Below are positions 44,991 to 56,655 of a stretch of DNA of 64,000 nt, in pieces. Below the pieces are notes generated by a model. It worked only from the letters and a program-made list of their open reading frames with translations, did not search any database and was not told where the DNA came from. Each line of letters starts with the position of its first letter. Within the stretch, counting starts at the first letter, position 1. The position numbers were made by a program, and so were the translations under genes. This DNA comes from Acephala macrosclerotiorum (lineage: Eukaryota > Ascomycota > Leotiomycetes > Helotiales > Mollisiaceae), in contig MU119290.1 in the NCBI GenBank assembly GCA_014904845.1, positions 124,001-188,000 of the forward strand, given 5' to 3'.

Positions 44991-46144
44991 TGTGAGATAT
45001 GTCTTGAAATAAGTGCTGCTGCTTGCAGGATGACTTCTTGAGAATGAAAAAGTAAATATTGCTATATATAGATGGAGATACATGATGCGGTGTTTCTGTA
45101 AACAGGAGCTCAACTGCTCAACTCTGCAGTACTTATACCTCTGTGTGGGGTCATGAAGCGAGAGAGAAAGTCGCTAATGCAGGGGCTTCTAGAAACGCAT
45201 TATGAACCAATGATATTAATTGAAGACTCATCAAAAACGATGATGACGTCGGCTTTAAGAATGAGGCATGAAATAAGATGCATTTCCCCACCTACAACAG
45301 ACGGGACTTCGGCCGAAAACGAACATCACGTGTGATTTTATAAAAAAGCAACTGTAGATCGCACGACAGGAGGAAGAGACGTAATCATTACTTTGTCGAA
45401 GAGGATTTTTATGAGAATATAGACAGTTGGCCCGATTCTGCTCGTTCTTGGAGCGAGACACTGGGGAGTTGCGGGGTTGTGGCTCGCTAAGTCAGGGGCT
45501 CGATTAAGGAGGAGTACGGTAAAAGTAGAAAGGATACAGCAGTCATTGCGCAAACCGCTATTGGACTAAAATCTACTGATATCATCTAGTGAGCATTCGC
45601 ATCCGAGAGAATATTTGTTTTCCTGTTGCGCTTCTCAAAGATGATGGCCTCCATGCCGTATATCTGTGAGAATATTCATATCCCGGAATCTCGGAAAGTA
45701 AGTCCTCCGGAGATGTCCCGCGCTCCGAGTCTGCCACCCCAATCTGAGATTTCAAGAAGTTTCGATAATTTTAGCGTTCAGATAAGAAGAGCTCTCGTTG
45801 ATATCCCTTCGTTTCTAGCAGCGGCTCGCACTCTAGAACGAATCAAATGAGTAGGACCGTATGGCAAACCGAGCTCCCCTTGCCGGGACATCTGTAAGAT
45901 CTTACATTAGCGGCCGCATCACATACATGATATATAGAGCCTCAAGTTCGCATATGGAATTAAATCGTCAATTTTGTACAGCTATTGGTTCCCAAAAGAG
46001 TCGGTCTTCGCAAGCCTCAACCGAACGCCGAGCATGATATGATCACCTAACTCTTTTCCTACTAAACGTCGAATGAGACTTTGTTAAAGTTCAGACGTCT
46101 TCTAGAACCTCGTGATATATCCAAACACCCCTAGAACAGACATC
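44991..46144. other. Intergenic, no supported gene
   Basis: About 1.15 kb with only short unsupported frames. Confidence 0.45.
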
Positions 46145-47321
46145 ATGGAGCCAACAACTACCTCACCACCCCAGACCATGCGAGCCTGGACACACAACCG
46201 CGCCGGTCTCCCCTCTGAAGTCCTCCACCTCACCTCCAACATCCCAGTACCAACAACCCTCAAACCAGATGAAGTACTCGTAAAAACCTCCCACGCGGCG
46301 CTCAACCCAGGAGCGTCAGTCATGCTCCAACTAATACTCATGATCTTCTGCACCAAGCCCTCAATCTCGGAGCTCGACTTCTCAGGGACCATCACTCAAC
46401 TCGGCACCTCAGTCCCCTCATCTCGCAGACTTTCACCTGGAACCCGAATCTTCGGAACTATTCCCCCAGGCCAGCACGTGAGAAAAGGCAAAGGATCATT
46501 AGCAGAATATGTCGTTGTCCCAGCTGAGCATGTGTATCCTACTCCCGAAGAAATGAAAAATGAAGAAGCAATGGGGTTGGGCGTTGCGGGGTGTTCGGCG
46601 TTGCGTTATTTGGACATTGCGAAAATAAAGAAGAGAGAAAGGGTTTTGGTTAATGGCGCGAGTGGCGGGGTGGGAAGCTTGCTTGTGCAGATGGTGAAGG
46701 GCATTGTTGGGGGGAGAGGGGTTGTGGTTGCGGTTTGTTCGGGGAGAAATGAGGAACTTGTGAGGAGTCTGGGTGCTGATGAGGTGGGCATCACGCGATT
46801 GACTGACTTAAAAGTTGATTGACCGATTGAATTTAGGTCATTGACTATCGAGAACATGCTCCAGTACAAAATTACCTGTCTGAGAAGTACAGCCAGAACA
46901 AATTCGACTGGGTTCTCGACGCATATGGAATCCAAGATCTGTGGCTCAATTGTCCTTCGTACCTCAAGCCAGGAAAGCCATTCCTGTCGATCGCTATTCA
47001 GGTCCCCGATTACAATTACTCAAGCCTCCTGTGCGCTATTGGAATGCTTATGAGTAACATGCTGTGGCAGAGGTTTCTTGGAGGCGTTGATAGGCAGTAT
47101 GCTCAAGTGAACGGGATCGCGAACTCGAAGTCGATGGAGCGACTTGCTCGTATGATCGAAGATGGGAAGCTGAAAGTGCCGATTGACTCTGTTTGGAACT
47201 TTGAGGATGTTCTGCAGGTATGTACTGCGGATTTTGCTGTGTTCTGAGCTAACGGATGTAGGCGTATGAGAAGATTATGAGCAAACATGCAACAGGAAAG
47301 ATCATCGTACGTGTAGAATAA
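46145..47321 (+). CDS. MDR-superfamily NADPH:quinone oxidoreductase-like protein
   Basis: Exons 46145-46783, 46837-47217 and 47262-47321, with introns of 53 and 44 nt, giving 359 residues. The catalytic GroES-like part includes PDEVLVKTSHAALNPGASVM and a DFSGTI segment. The cofactor fold shows VLVNGASGGVGSLLVQMVK and ELVRSLGADEVIDY. No structural zinc cysteines are visible, which fits quinone-reductase-type members. The C-terminal end (NFEDVLQAYEKIMSKHATGK..IIVRV) is the usual closing element. Probably cytosolic; substrate unknown. The reading frame is intact. Confidence 0.88.
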
Positions 47322-47645
47322 TGCATGAGCACTCAAAGCAACGAAGGTCTTGCCCGGAGCATCTTCGAATCTTCCAGGTTTCTCAACCCATCTCTTTGAA
47401 GCTCAAGGTTTTCACGAATTAACAAAGAGTCTGCTTTAGCTGCACCTTCTTTCCTCCTGGACAATTCAGTACTTCATTGATGCCACAAAAAAAAAAAAAA
47501 AAAAAAAAATATCACTGTCCGAAAGCAAAGCTCCATACTCCGATCTTTGTACCGTTTTCGGAAAACCAAATAGGTATTCGCATGATTATCACGTCCTCTA
47601 GCCATCCGAAAATGCCCTGTCCACTGCTCCGATCCAAAAGATGCA
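47322..47645. other. Intergenic with a 23-base A run
   Basis: A run of 23 A lies at 47487-47509, just past the 3' end of the MDR gene. It could be a retroposed poly(A) or slippage tract; no coding relic adjoins it. Confidence 0.5.
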
Positions 47646-49213
47646 TTAAATATTCCCAAAGGTCGTTCGAGATGTCTGATATTCGTCAAACCAACTCGTA
47701 CCGCTCGATATGTTCTCCTCCCACTTTGAGACCTCATCCTCAACCTCTATTCTCATGCCCTGGTAGTCTCCATAATTCTCCTCGTCGTCTGAGGTCTCAC
47801 CAATCTCTTGAATGACAAATGAAGTACCAGTAGCCGGCCCATAGCCGTAAGGAAAGTACTTCGAGGCAGCGGCCTTCCGTGCTGCCTTCGCAGCCTCGAC
47901 ATCCGCAGGTGAGACATAAGTTGGCTTCTCGATCTTAGCCCTCGCATTCTGCGATCTTCGGACCCATTTCCAAGGATCTTCTGGGAAGCTTTCCAGCTCT
48001 TTCTTGGCAAATTCTGCGCCAAAGTCGAGATGGATGACGTAGCATGGGATGATTTGGGCAGCATCAAATACTATATATTCTAAGTTGTCTGGCGAGACGT
48101 GGGAGTGAGCTGCCTCGTCTGCGATTTCGGTAGTACGTCTGGTGTCCTCCCTACTGACGGGAAGTGCTAGACCCATGACGGTAGCACAAACAATAAGTCG
48201 GATCCCAGGAATGGCTTCCGGTTGTACTCTACTCCCAAAGTTGAAACTGGGATTCGAGTACCACAGTGCATACTCAAAATCAGGAGATGTGTAGATACCG
48301 ACACCAAATGATGCTCCACACTCAACTTCGATCTTCGTCCTTCCAGCCTTGTCCCCAGGCTTCACGAAGCCATAGCGAACTATCGAAGAGACCTTGTGGC
48401 GCTGGGTTCCGTGGAACGTGACTCGTGGTTTGCATATCTCCTCAGCTAGGCCTTCTTGAGTATCGAGAGCACTTCCACGTCGGATCTTCATCGGGTTCAC
48501 GTACTTTCGCAACTCGCCTTTTGGCAGCTTCACCACGTCGTCGTATATTGCCTTTTGTCGTTTTTGAAAACGATTAGCTAAGTCCGCGCGAGTCACAGGC
48601 TCAACGTGGAGGATACGATACGTCTCGCGAAAGCCTTCGCAAATCTTCTTGATCGATGTTCTAAGTAGGTCATCAGCGGATGTTTCGATTGTGTTGAGAT
48701 CGACGCCCTTGGAATTGCTCGTAATGAAGTCCCTGACGTTATGTGCAGCGACCTCTGCCAAGTTCCAACCTGCGTCTGGTGCTCGCTTGCACCTAGTTTC
48801 GCGCTTTTCCATTCATGAAGAAATGCGTTAGCTTCCTCGGCGAGGCGGAGTAATATCATTGCAAAACCTTTCATGTCGGATCTACTATCCAATGGCGAGG
48901 ATAGAAGATGCCGGAGACTCCGACGTAAAGGGTCGATATGTGATCGTGACAATGTCCAAGAGGAAGCCTGGACACGCACAGGGTCCAGCACGGAATGCAC
49001 GACCTCCAATGTCAGATCGTCAAACTCAAAAGTCCAACCACTTTCCTCTTCGCAACCCCAGCGGGTGACACTGCTAGGGAGATGGCAATCGAGAATATGG
49101 TTGAACTCCTGCGCTTCTCTAGCTCTAAGGTCGACGAAGGAGCGCGCTTGGTTGAGCCATGGGGGAAAATCTTCATATTCCTCATCCGCATTATATTGCG
49201 GCGAGAGATACAT
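47646..49213 (-). CDS. PARP-like ADP-ribosyltransferase-fold protein
   Basis: The ATG at 49213 (MYLSPQYNADEEYEDFPPWL) is the first in frame. Exon 1 probably ends at 48868 and exon 2 starts near 48781 (86-nt intron, frame kept), giving about 493 residues; the acceptor is tentative. The C-terminal half has PARP-type blocks: VTFHGTQRHKVSSIVRYGF, then GASFGVGIYTSPDFEYALWY, a strand RLIVCATVMGLALPVS, then LEYIVFDAAQIIPCYVIHLD. These offer a His-Tyr-Glu triad in HGT, GIYTS and LEY. The N-terminal region is unknown and lacks WWE, BRCT or zinc-finger domains. It is a candidate mono-ADP-ribosyltransferase with unknown target. Confidence 0.72.
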
Positions 49214-50429
49214 CGTGGAAGAATTGCAAGACCAAGAATCATAAGTGGCGCTGGGTGCGATCAGATCACAAAGAGTGTGTGGTTGTGGAGATATCGGAAA
49301 TCCATCAGCGAAATGTCGTCGGTGTTCTCTAGTATCGGTTCGAAGATTCCGCGATGGAATAGTCCTCGGCGGCGTGTCGCGATTATTATTCGTCTTCGAT
49401 TGCGCCGCTACAATCCCCAGAGATAGAGTGGTTTTCAACGATATGTCGTGAATGTTCTTTGTGGTTGACGTTCCAAAAATGTCTAAACTAGACGAGGCTT
49501 CGGCGAGGACTCATACGCCAACCTAAAGACATCACCGGGTGAATATCCGTGTGCGTGGTAGAACACGGGAACGTCGAATGTTTTCTCTACGCATTGAAAC
49601 ACAAAGAGAGCGAGTATGGATTGTAGTTGAGTCTCAGCTCAAGCATCAACGGCGCCACGGGCGCTTTTTGGGAGGCCTCTTTCGAGAAATCAAGACTTCG
49701 AGAACTTGGCCACAAATGGACAATAAATGACTAAAATGCATATTGAGGAAATCGAAAGAACCAAATACATACAATATCTCAAAAGCAACGCTGAGACAAA
49801 CTTCGCCTTATCTGTGGTGGTCGAAGTTAGCGATGTCGAGGGCTGACCTGACGGCGGCGCGGGACTTCCCTGTGATCGAGCAGGCCAGACGACGGCCACG
49901 AACTCTCAGAGGCATTCCGCCATGCAAAATACATTGCTGGATAGCGAATGAATCTCGAGAGGGGTACTGTTCGTAAATTTAGGGCTGTGATAGCGTTGAT
50001 ATAGTGAGAAGAATCATGAGGAGTCGAAAGAGAGTGAGTCTCATCGGTCGCAAGAACTGCCTGTAAAAGTTGCCTGCAAAGCGCTGGGAAATTAGCGTCG
50101 GGCGCTAATAATTGGCCCAACCTCTTCCATCAACGACGTCTGCGAGCTCAATCTTATGGCATCATCGACAATGCAAGACAGCCCCCAGCATGTGCAAATG
50201 CGGCAATGGCATCGAGGGGTAAATCTCATTTACGAGTCTAGAGATGAGATTCGTGGGTTGGCCGGAGGTCAGCCCACTCAAGTGAGGGGCATGCATGCTC
50301 TGGTCTAGGATCTGCAAACTCTGTTGTCAGCAATCCCAATTTTGAAAAGCATATATTGGCGTTTTTCTCTTTCTCGATGAACCCCTGTTGCTAATGTTTT
50401 GTTAATTGTTCTTGATATTCCCGGTCATC
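49214..50429. other. Intergenic, no supported gene
   Basis: It holds the 5' flanks of the PARP-like and hydrolase genes; no motif-bearing frames. Confidence 0.45.
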
Positions 50430-51650
50430 ATGCTCTTTCAATCTTTTCTCTTTTTTATATGGCTGCTGCTGTTTGAGACTGGTGTTGCGGGGCCACTGCC
50501 TCCGAGGTCCTCCGGTGAAGAGGCATTAGCAAGACGGGAATATTTTTACGTTGGCGGAAATTATGTCACTACGGGAACTCAGCATTTGTTTGCAGACCAG
50601 ATGTACGTGGAGAAATTGAGTCCGAAGGATCCATATCAGCCATACCCTCTCGTCTTCATTCACGGCCAAGGACAGACAGGCACCGTAAGGTATTGCAATC
50701 CCAACGTTGGAAATGAATCTGATATAAAAATAAGAATTGGCTCAACAAGCCAGATGGAGGGCCTGGATGGGCGACTTTCTTCCTCAACCATGGCTATGTT
50801 GTGTACATCATCGATCAAACGGAGCGAGGTAGAAGTGCTTGGGACCCGACTGGAAACACAACTTTGACAACATATTCAGCGGAAATCATCGAACAGAGGT
50901 TTACCGCGACTCAGGACTTCAGCCTCTGGCCACAAGCCACTCTGCATACACAATGGCCAGGGGTGAGTGTCTTCCCTACCAACACCTCCAATAATGACCT
51001 TCGAGTAGTCAGGACTTATGGGCGATCCCGTCTTTGATGCCTACTACGCATCAACGGTTCAGTTTCAATCCAACACTGTCATCCAAGAGAAGAACATGCA
51101 GGTAGCTGGCTCGGCACTCCTCAAAAATATCGGCCCAGCGGTCCTGATCTCCCATTCTCAAGGCGGACTCATGCCATGGGTCATCGCAGACCTCGTGCCC
51201 GAACTCGTCAAGGCAATCGTAGCTATCGAGCCCACCGGACCACCATTCGCCGACGCCATCTTCACCACCGAAAGAACTCGCCCGTACGGTCTGACCGACA
51301 TCCCACTCACTTACTCACCCGCACCTCTGAACGCCACCGATCCCTTGAATGTCCAGCAAATTCCCAACAATTCATCAGGTCTAGCAACCTGCCTTGTACA
51401 AGCAGACCCTGTGAGAAAATTGATCAATCTTGCGAATATTCCGGTGTTGTTAGAGACGAGCGAGTCGAGTTATCATGCTGTTTATGATGATTGCACATTT
51501 TATTTCTTGAGGCAAGCTGGAGTTCCGGCCGAGAGGTTGAAGTTAGCGGATGTTGGGATACATGGGAATGGGCATTTGCATTTCATGGAGAAGAACAGCG
51601 ACGAAATTGCTGCGGTGCTTGAGAGTTGGATCAAAAAGACTGTGGTTTAG
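50430..51650 (+). CDS. Secreted alpha/beta hydrolase
   Basis: Exons 50430-50684, 50735-50962 and 51009-51650, with introns of 50 and 46 nt, giving 374 residues. A signal peptide starts the protein ([20 protein letters not shown]), followed by [11 protein letters not shown]. The oxyanion strand is [29 protein letters not shown] follows. The nucleophile elbow is LISHSQGG with its Ser, and a late His lies in [15 protein letters not shown]. An acid residue is likely in the strand [10 protein letters not shown]. This is an esterase or lipase-like fold with an unknown extracellular substrate. Several NxS/T sites fit secretion. Intact. Confidence 0.88.
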
Positions 51651-51993
51651 ATGTGGAAGAGACGTAGTCAAGCTGCCAAAGGTGGCTGTAGCAAATAACT
51701 GAGTCAAAGCCTCCGAACTCAAATTTTGTGACATCGTTTTCTTAGTATGAAGCCAAATGTTCTCGTTGTATAGAAAATCGTTATATACATGTGACCAAAG
51801 CATCATCCAAGTATCAACAGAGCCTGCCATTGTCAGAATTTTCGTAAGCTCAAAAACTCCTTGCCTATGCATATGCTGACTAACATCAAGAACAGAGCTA
51901 AGGTGCTCTAGAGGCTAGCCCATCCTTGAAATAGATAAGCCTAACTTCCTCAACTGTTGCCTTTTAGTAAAGGCTACCTCGCACTCGTGGCAT
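51651..51993. other. Short convergent spacer
   Basis: 3' flanks of the hydrolase and peroxygenase genes; nothing else seen. Confidence 0.5.
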
Positions 51994-53029
51994 TTAGATG
52001 AGGAGCCCACCAGAGTGCAAATCCCGAACGAGATTGCGACGAGAGAGAGCCGCCTGAGCTGCAGCAGGCTGAGAAGCGGCGATGAGGCTGGTAGCATTGC
52101 TGATCAACTGCGAGATAGTCATGACCTGGTCCAAGCTGATCGCGCTCGCCTGCTTCGTCCATCCCAGCTCAGTTGGGAGCTTTTCGTTCTCTGCGTTAAG
52201 CATTAGCCCCCACTCCCCTCGCACTCGACGTCTTTCGAAGCTTATTAAAGAAGAACTGAACTAAGCTTCTGTTGAAAGTTCCAGAAGGGATGTCACCGAA
52301 AATGAGGATAGGCGCAGCAACCTCGCCGAGAGAAAAGGCTTCGGTTGTCGAAGTGAAGGTGTAGTTCGGGTTGAATGCCTTAGATTCAATCTGGCGGAAA
52401 ATCTTTCCGTTTGCCAACTGGTTCGCATCGAGTATTTCTTGAGCCCAGAACGCGGTTGTGGTGTCGAAGATTGTTTAGTTGAAGGCGTGGTTGTTGCCGA
52501 AGAAGGCGTCGGAACGGCTACGGGCTGAGGCCAGCACAGTCCAACATGACACGAGTACACCAATTTCTCGAGGCAAGAGAAAAGAGTGCTTTAAGGGCAA
52601 GGACTGACCTCATGCTTGCATCGTGCTCCAAGACATTGTGCCGATTGAGATTATCCAGAGTGAAGAATGTTGCATTTGGCTCTGGGTTGGCAATAATCGC
52701 TTGCTCCCACATTATGTTCGCAACTGATGCATTGAAGTTGAGTCCCTCAGTCAAGGCGTAGACTGCATTCTCTCTAGTGATGTTTCTACCGTCGCGGGGG
52801 AGGAAGCCATGGTTGGCAAGGGTGTTCATCATAGGGCAGGGGCCTCGGACTGCGGAGTTTTAGCATTTTAGGAATGAGAGGTTTCCTGCAACCACTTACA
52901 GTCATCTGGCCCAGCGGCAATGAACTCGCCAGTATCACTAGTATTAACGGCATCTCTGGAGGAAATCAAAGAAGGGTGGGCAGAGACGAGAGTCAAAGCT
53001 AAGGATGCCGAGATAATTGAAGCCTTCAT
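51994..53029 (-). pseudogene. Heme-thiolate peroxygenase (chloroperoxidase family), inactivated
   Basis: Exons 53029-52900, 52849-52609, 52517-52246 and 52190-51994 give 280 codons in frame. A signal peptide precedes the heme motif FRGPCPMMNTLANHGFLP, whose Cys in PCP binds iron. EHDAS carries the usual acid and His residues. Two lesions are visible. First, TAA at 52477-52475 sits where FFGNNHAFNQTIFD would have Gln (CAA to TAA). Second, intron 3 begins AT instead of GT at 52245 (ATAAGC for GTAAGC). The frame across this intron is right only if it is spliced there. Both are C:G to T:A transitions. The intact relatives are secreted peroxygenases that oxidise aromatics. Confidence 0.82.
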
Positions 53030-54036
53030 ATTGATCTGTGGGTAGGTGATGACTGTGAATGATTTTGTGAGAAGCAAAGGTTGATTAGCAAAGAGTGAAG
53101 GGAGTTTCCGTTGCTGGATGAAGAACTGAGAGAAATGAATGTTAGGATACTTATAAACTTTGCAAGTAGGAAAGCGCCATCTTTAGGACGTTAAAGATTC
53201 CCCTGCATCATTGCATCTTCTTTGCAGCTGCAGCAAATATTCGACCTATCGAGTTATCTCCCGAAATTTCGTTTGACAACAAGATTAATGTAAGCTTCCT
53301 GAAGAGATCGACATCGATACCGGCATGGAAGTGATCTGCCGGAGCATGGCTGCGGAGAATGGCTTACTGCACTGCATTTCCCCTGAGAAAACCCCTGTTT
53401 CGGACATTTCGTAGCCAATTGAAAGGAAGACAATGATAATGTGTCCATCTGATTCCTGAATCAACCTTGTCACCAAACATCACACAGCCACTTAATCGAC
53501 CTCGATTAGCAATCCGAATACGAGGTGGATACGCTCGTAGAACCTTAACGAGTACGAACGACAACCGATGGACCCCCCTTAGACCACTGGCATGAGTCCG
53601 ATTTGTTTGTGGTTGCATTGATAAATTGAAAATGTTGCCCCTGATGATGCAATTTCTCTTGGCTAGCCGCACCATGCCGTGCACACAGTCAATCATTTAA
53701 TCTTTGCATTGCGATCCATCTACATGCCAAGATTATTCGGATGATGGAGTTAGGAAATAACTTCAGCAGATCAGATGAAACACCCTTCTCCATCTTTTCT
53801 CCTCTCCGAGGTGAAAAGGTGCTGCGCCCTTTTATAGTCATGGATCAAGGACTCATGGATAACTACGTTGACAAAAAAATTACGAGCTAGATTCAATTCT
53901 ATTGCGAGAAGTGCGAGAAGATGAACAGATGGGTTTTGAATTTCGGCTGAAGGGTAGACTCTAACAACAAATCGTCCCATATTATTGACAGCGAAAGCTT
54001 GAGAATCGCGCATCCAAAATATCCATCTCGAAGCCT
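53030..54036. other. Intergenic, no supported gene
   Basis: Only short frames; the left end is the peroxygenase 5' flank. Confidence 0.45.
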
Positions 54037-54097
54037 AATAGCCGGTTAGCCTCCTTTGCTCGCTTTTGTCGCGAGCAAAGGAGGTTAACCGGCTATT
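54037..54097. repeat. Near-perfect 27-bp inverted repeat (hairpin) with 7-nt loop
   Basis: The left arm 54037-54063 and right arm 54071-54097 pair over 27 bases with one mismatch (G against A), around the loop TTTTGTC. The arms begin AATAGCCGGTTA on both outer sides. It is too long and clean for chance and lies in a gene-free stretch. It could be a minute foldback element, a cruciform, or the source of a hairpin RNA. Confidence 0.85.
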
Positions 54098-55481
54098 ACT
54101 AACTTCGAAGTCGATAAACCATGAGGGCCTCGAACTAAAGAATTGAAGAGCTCTCGGCCTCTTGATATTGAGAAACTTTGGATCCTCGCCCTTGAGGTTG
54201 TCGACATCTTTGCCTAGAGCGTGTTACTCAAGGAGGTTCCTCCAAGGGACAAATTTTATACCAATCCGCTAGGGCATCAGGCAGGCAAGCAAGTTACCTC
54301 ATCACCTTCTACTTTTGACCTATCCAACTTCAGAAATGAATACAAAGAGTGACATAGTAGCAGACACTCGGTTTAAAATTTGGGAAACACGTACAGTATA
54401 AAATCTCGTCCTCACATAGAATGATGCGATAGACGACCCTGAAAGAACCCGAAAACTCTTCGTCGTGGGAGAGCCAGGACGGAGGAGAAGATATGTTGCA
54501 TGCCAGTGTACGACTTCAATGTCAGAAAGCAAAGCTGCGGTTAGAAAGTGGTAACTGAGGTGCAAATGTCTGTGCTCAAATATCCAAGTCAGAGGAACTG
54601 GAAGAATTGACTGTGGAATGAGACATAATGACAACGACAGGTATCGGGCCAAGACAAAACAATCCGATGGAGGGTTGTGGGAAACTTCCGATGAGTGAAT
54701 GTTTGAAGGAAACATTTGGACGAAATGTTAAAATGGAGGGGTGAATGTCCATTCCAGGAGAAGGTGATTCTTACCACAATTTGCGATGAGCAATTGTCTG
54801 AAGAGAATATTTAGGTAGGATATAGAAAGGCAGGGTTTAATTGCCTGGAAAGCCCAAGAAACTAACTCTCGGAATCTTGGGATTACGACAAGTATATTTT
54901 CTTCTTGGAGACAGCAGAATGTTGTAGTACCAGAAGAAGGCACCGCCATAACATTCCGTGAAAGAGCGAAAGCTCTTTTTATATGCACCTATTCTCCTTT
55001 ACCTGCGACTAGCGTAAGGCTCTGGCATGACGCATCGCAGCCTTGTATATGTGGGGTAAGTGCAGGGTGAGGAGGTGAATTCAAGTGAGAAGACAAAGTT
55101 ATGCGGCCGCATCCCACGACAAAACGACCACTCCCAACCATTTTACAAGTAACACACTTGCTATCGAAAAACAATTCGGCACATGGGAAGGATGTGGTTT
55201 CGACCGTTGCTCTGTTCGATGACGTATTCATTTAGGCTTCTACGTTGCACATAAACCTATAGCAGAAGGACATAGTAGAGGTGTTTGTCTAGCAGGGTCG
55301 GGCAGCAGACTGCAAAGCGGACAAAAAGTGGAAGGTTGACAGCTAGGTATAGTTTAACAATAGCGAAGGGCAATGAATGAGCGGGAAACTAAGTCACAGA
55401 CATTAGCGGAGAGCTGCGGCGCCGCAATGTATACTCGACAAATGTAGATTAAAGACTTGACGGCAACCACACGAATGCTAA
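54098..55481. other. Intergenic, no supported gene
   Basis: Only short unsupported frames are present. Confidence 0.45.
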
Positions 55482-56256
55482 ACCCTATGAAAGCAACGCT
55501 CCGGACTTTCACTCCGGACTCTTGAAAGAATTAAAAATAAAGCTTGAAAATATCCACTTTAAGCCTATGTAAGGGTTTTATAACGTTTATGAACTCTTTA
55601 TAAGGGTTTTATGACTGCGTGAAAAGGGTAAATAAGCTTTCGTATACTTTTGTAAGGATTGAAATCAAGGGCTAAAGTTACTCGAGGAGATTCCGAGCAC
55701 TTGTAGGGGCCCTTGTCTTTTGGAATTCAAGGGTTGAGACTACCCGAGGAGATTTCGAGTACTGTAGGGGCTTTTATCTTTTAAAATTTAAGGGTTGAGA
55801 CTACACGAGAAGATTTCGAATATTTATAGGGGCCTTTATTTTTCGGAATGCTTCGGGCCGCTCAAAAAAAAGTTGCTAGACGTGCTTTGGACGTGCTTTA
55901 AAATCTATTTTCTCGAATATCAACATCAAAAAGACGAGAATAAAGGGAATCATTTTAAAATCAAAAGTTTGGTTAGAGCAAGTCTTTGCATGCGGGCATA
56001 ATGGGTGCAGGCGGGCAGGCGGGCAGGCAAGAAGATAGGCTGGCAAGCAAGTAGGTAAGTAGACAGCTCGAAAAGAAGGGCCTTTGTGAAAGTGGATTGA
56101 CTAACTCAGTGCGGCTCACTTGAGCTTTAATACCCTTGGCGCCTATTCCTTGGCAGACCCAGTCGCAAAGCGGACAATCCAATAAGAAGAAGTTATTGGA
56201 AGTCCGTGCTCTCCCTGTTTTTTTGCATAAAAGTCCGGAGCATGCTTTCATAGGGT
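55482..56256. mobile_element. Non-autonomous element with about 27-bp terminal inverted repeats
   Basis: The left end (ACCCTATGAAAGCA, then GCTCCGGACTTT, 55482-55509) reappears inverted at 56230-56256 (AAAGTCCGGAGC, then TGCTTTCATAGGGT). There is one mismatch and a one-base indel. About 775 bp lie between the outer ends. There is no long open frame. The inside carries three tandem 62-bp repeats (55665-55849) and a short GGCAGGCG-type repeat near 56005-56045. A target duplication could not be fixed; TA is near both ends, so a Tc1/mariner-like origin is possible but unproven. Confidence 0.62.
55665..55849. repeat. Three tandem 61-62-bp repeats
   Basis: Units start near 55665, 55727 and 55788. 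Each reads roughly CAAGGGTTGAGACTAC, then CGAGGAGATTTCGAGTA, then GTAGGGGCxxTTxTCTTTT. Within each, TACCCGA..TCGAGTA is a small imperfect palindrome. They lie inside the element at 55482-56256. Confidence 0.75.
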
Positions 56257-56655
56257 AAAATATGAAGCCCACGTATTACAACTATTATCTCAGACGGCAA
56301 TTGAGCCCACCAAAGTCCATTTGGGTCCCTTTGATGACGACTTGACTCTTTTCTCGGGAGATTTTCTCTGGCAGAATTGTAATTACTCTTCTCTATAAAA
56401 ATGCTCTTGCACGGGTCTGTACTTTGGCGAACCGCCCCATCTCTTCAACCACTAGTGCCAATCATGCCTTTTCCATCCACCGGGCGCCCATTCCCGCATA
56501 CCAACAGGCCTAAACCAGGAGATCTTTCCCAGAGCAGATAACATTACGCGGAGCAGTGTCATTATGCAGTGGCTTCGAAATCAGCGCAAAGATGCGCCTC
56601 TAGCGCAACTTTGATCTTCATTCAATTGCTACTAAGTCAAGAGTTTTGAACGATT
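56257..56655. other. Intergenic, no feature seen
   Basis: 3' flank of the Hsp70-like gene and right flank of the TIR element. Confidence 0.45.

Noticed and set aside
47474..47815. Frames built on the poly(A) run
   Set aside because: Lys or Phe runs arise from the homopolymer only.
55973..56060. Short GGCAGGCG-type direct repeats, considered as CRISPR-like
   Set aside because: They are simple tandem repeats without spacers, in a eukaryotic sequence.
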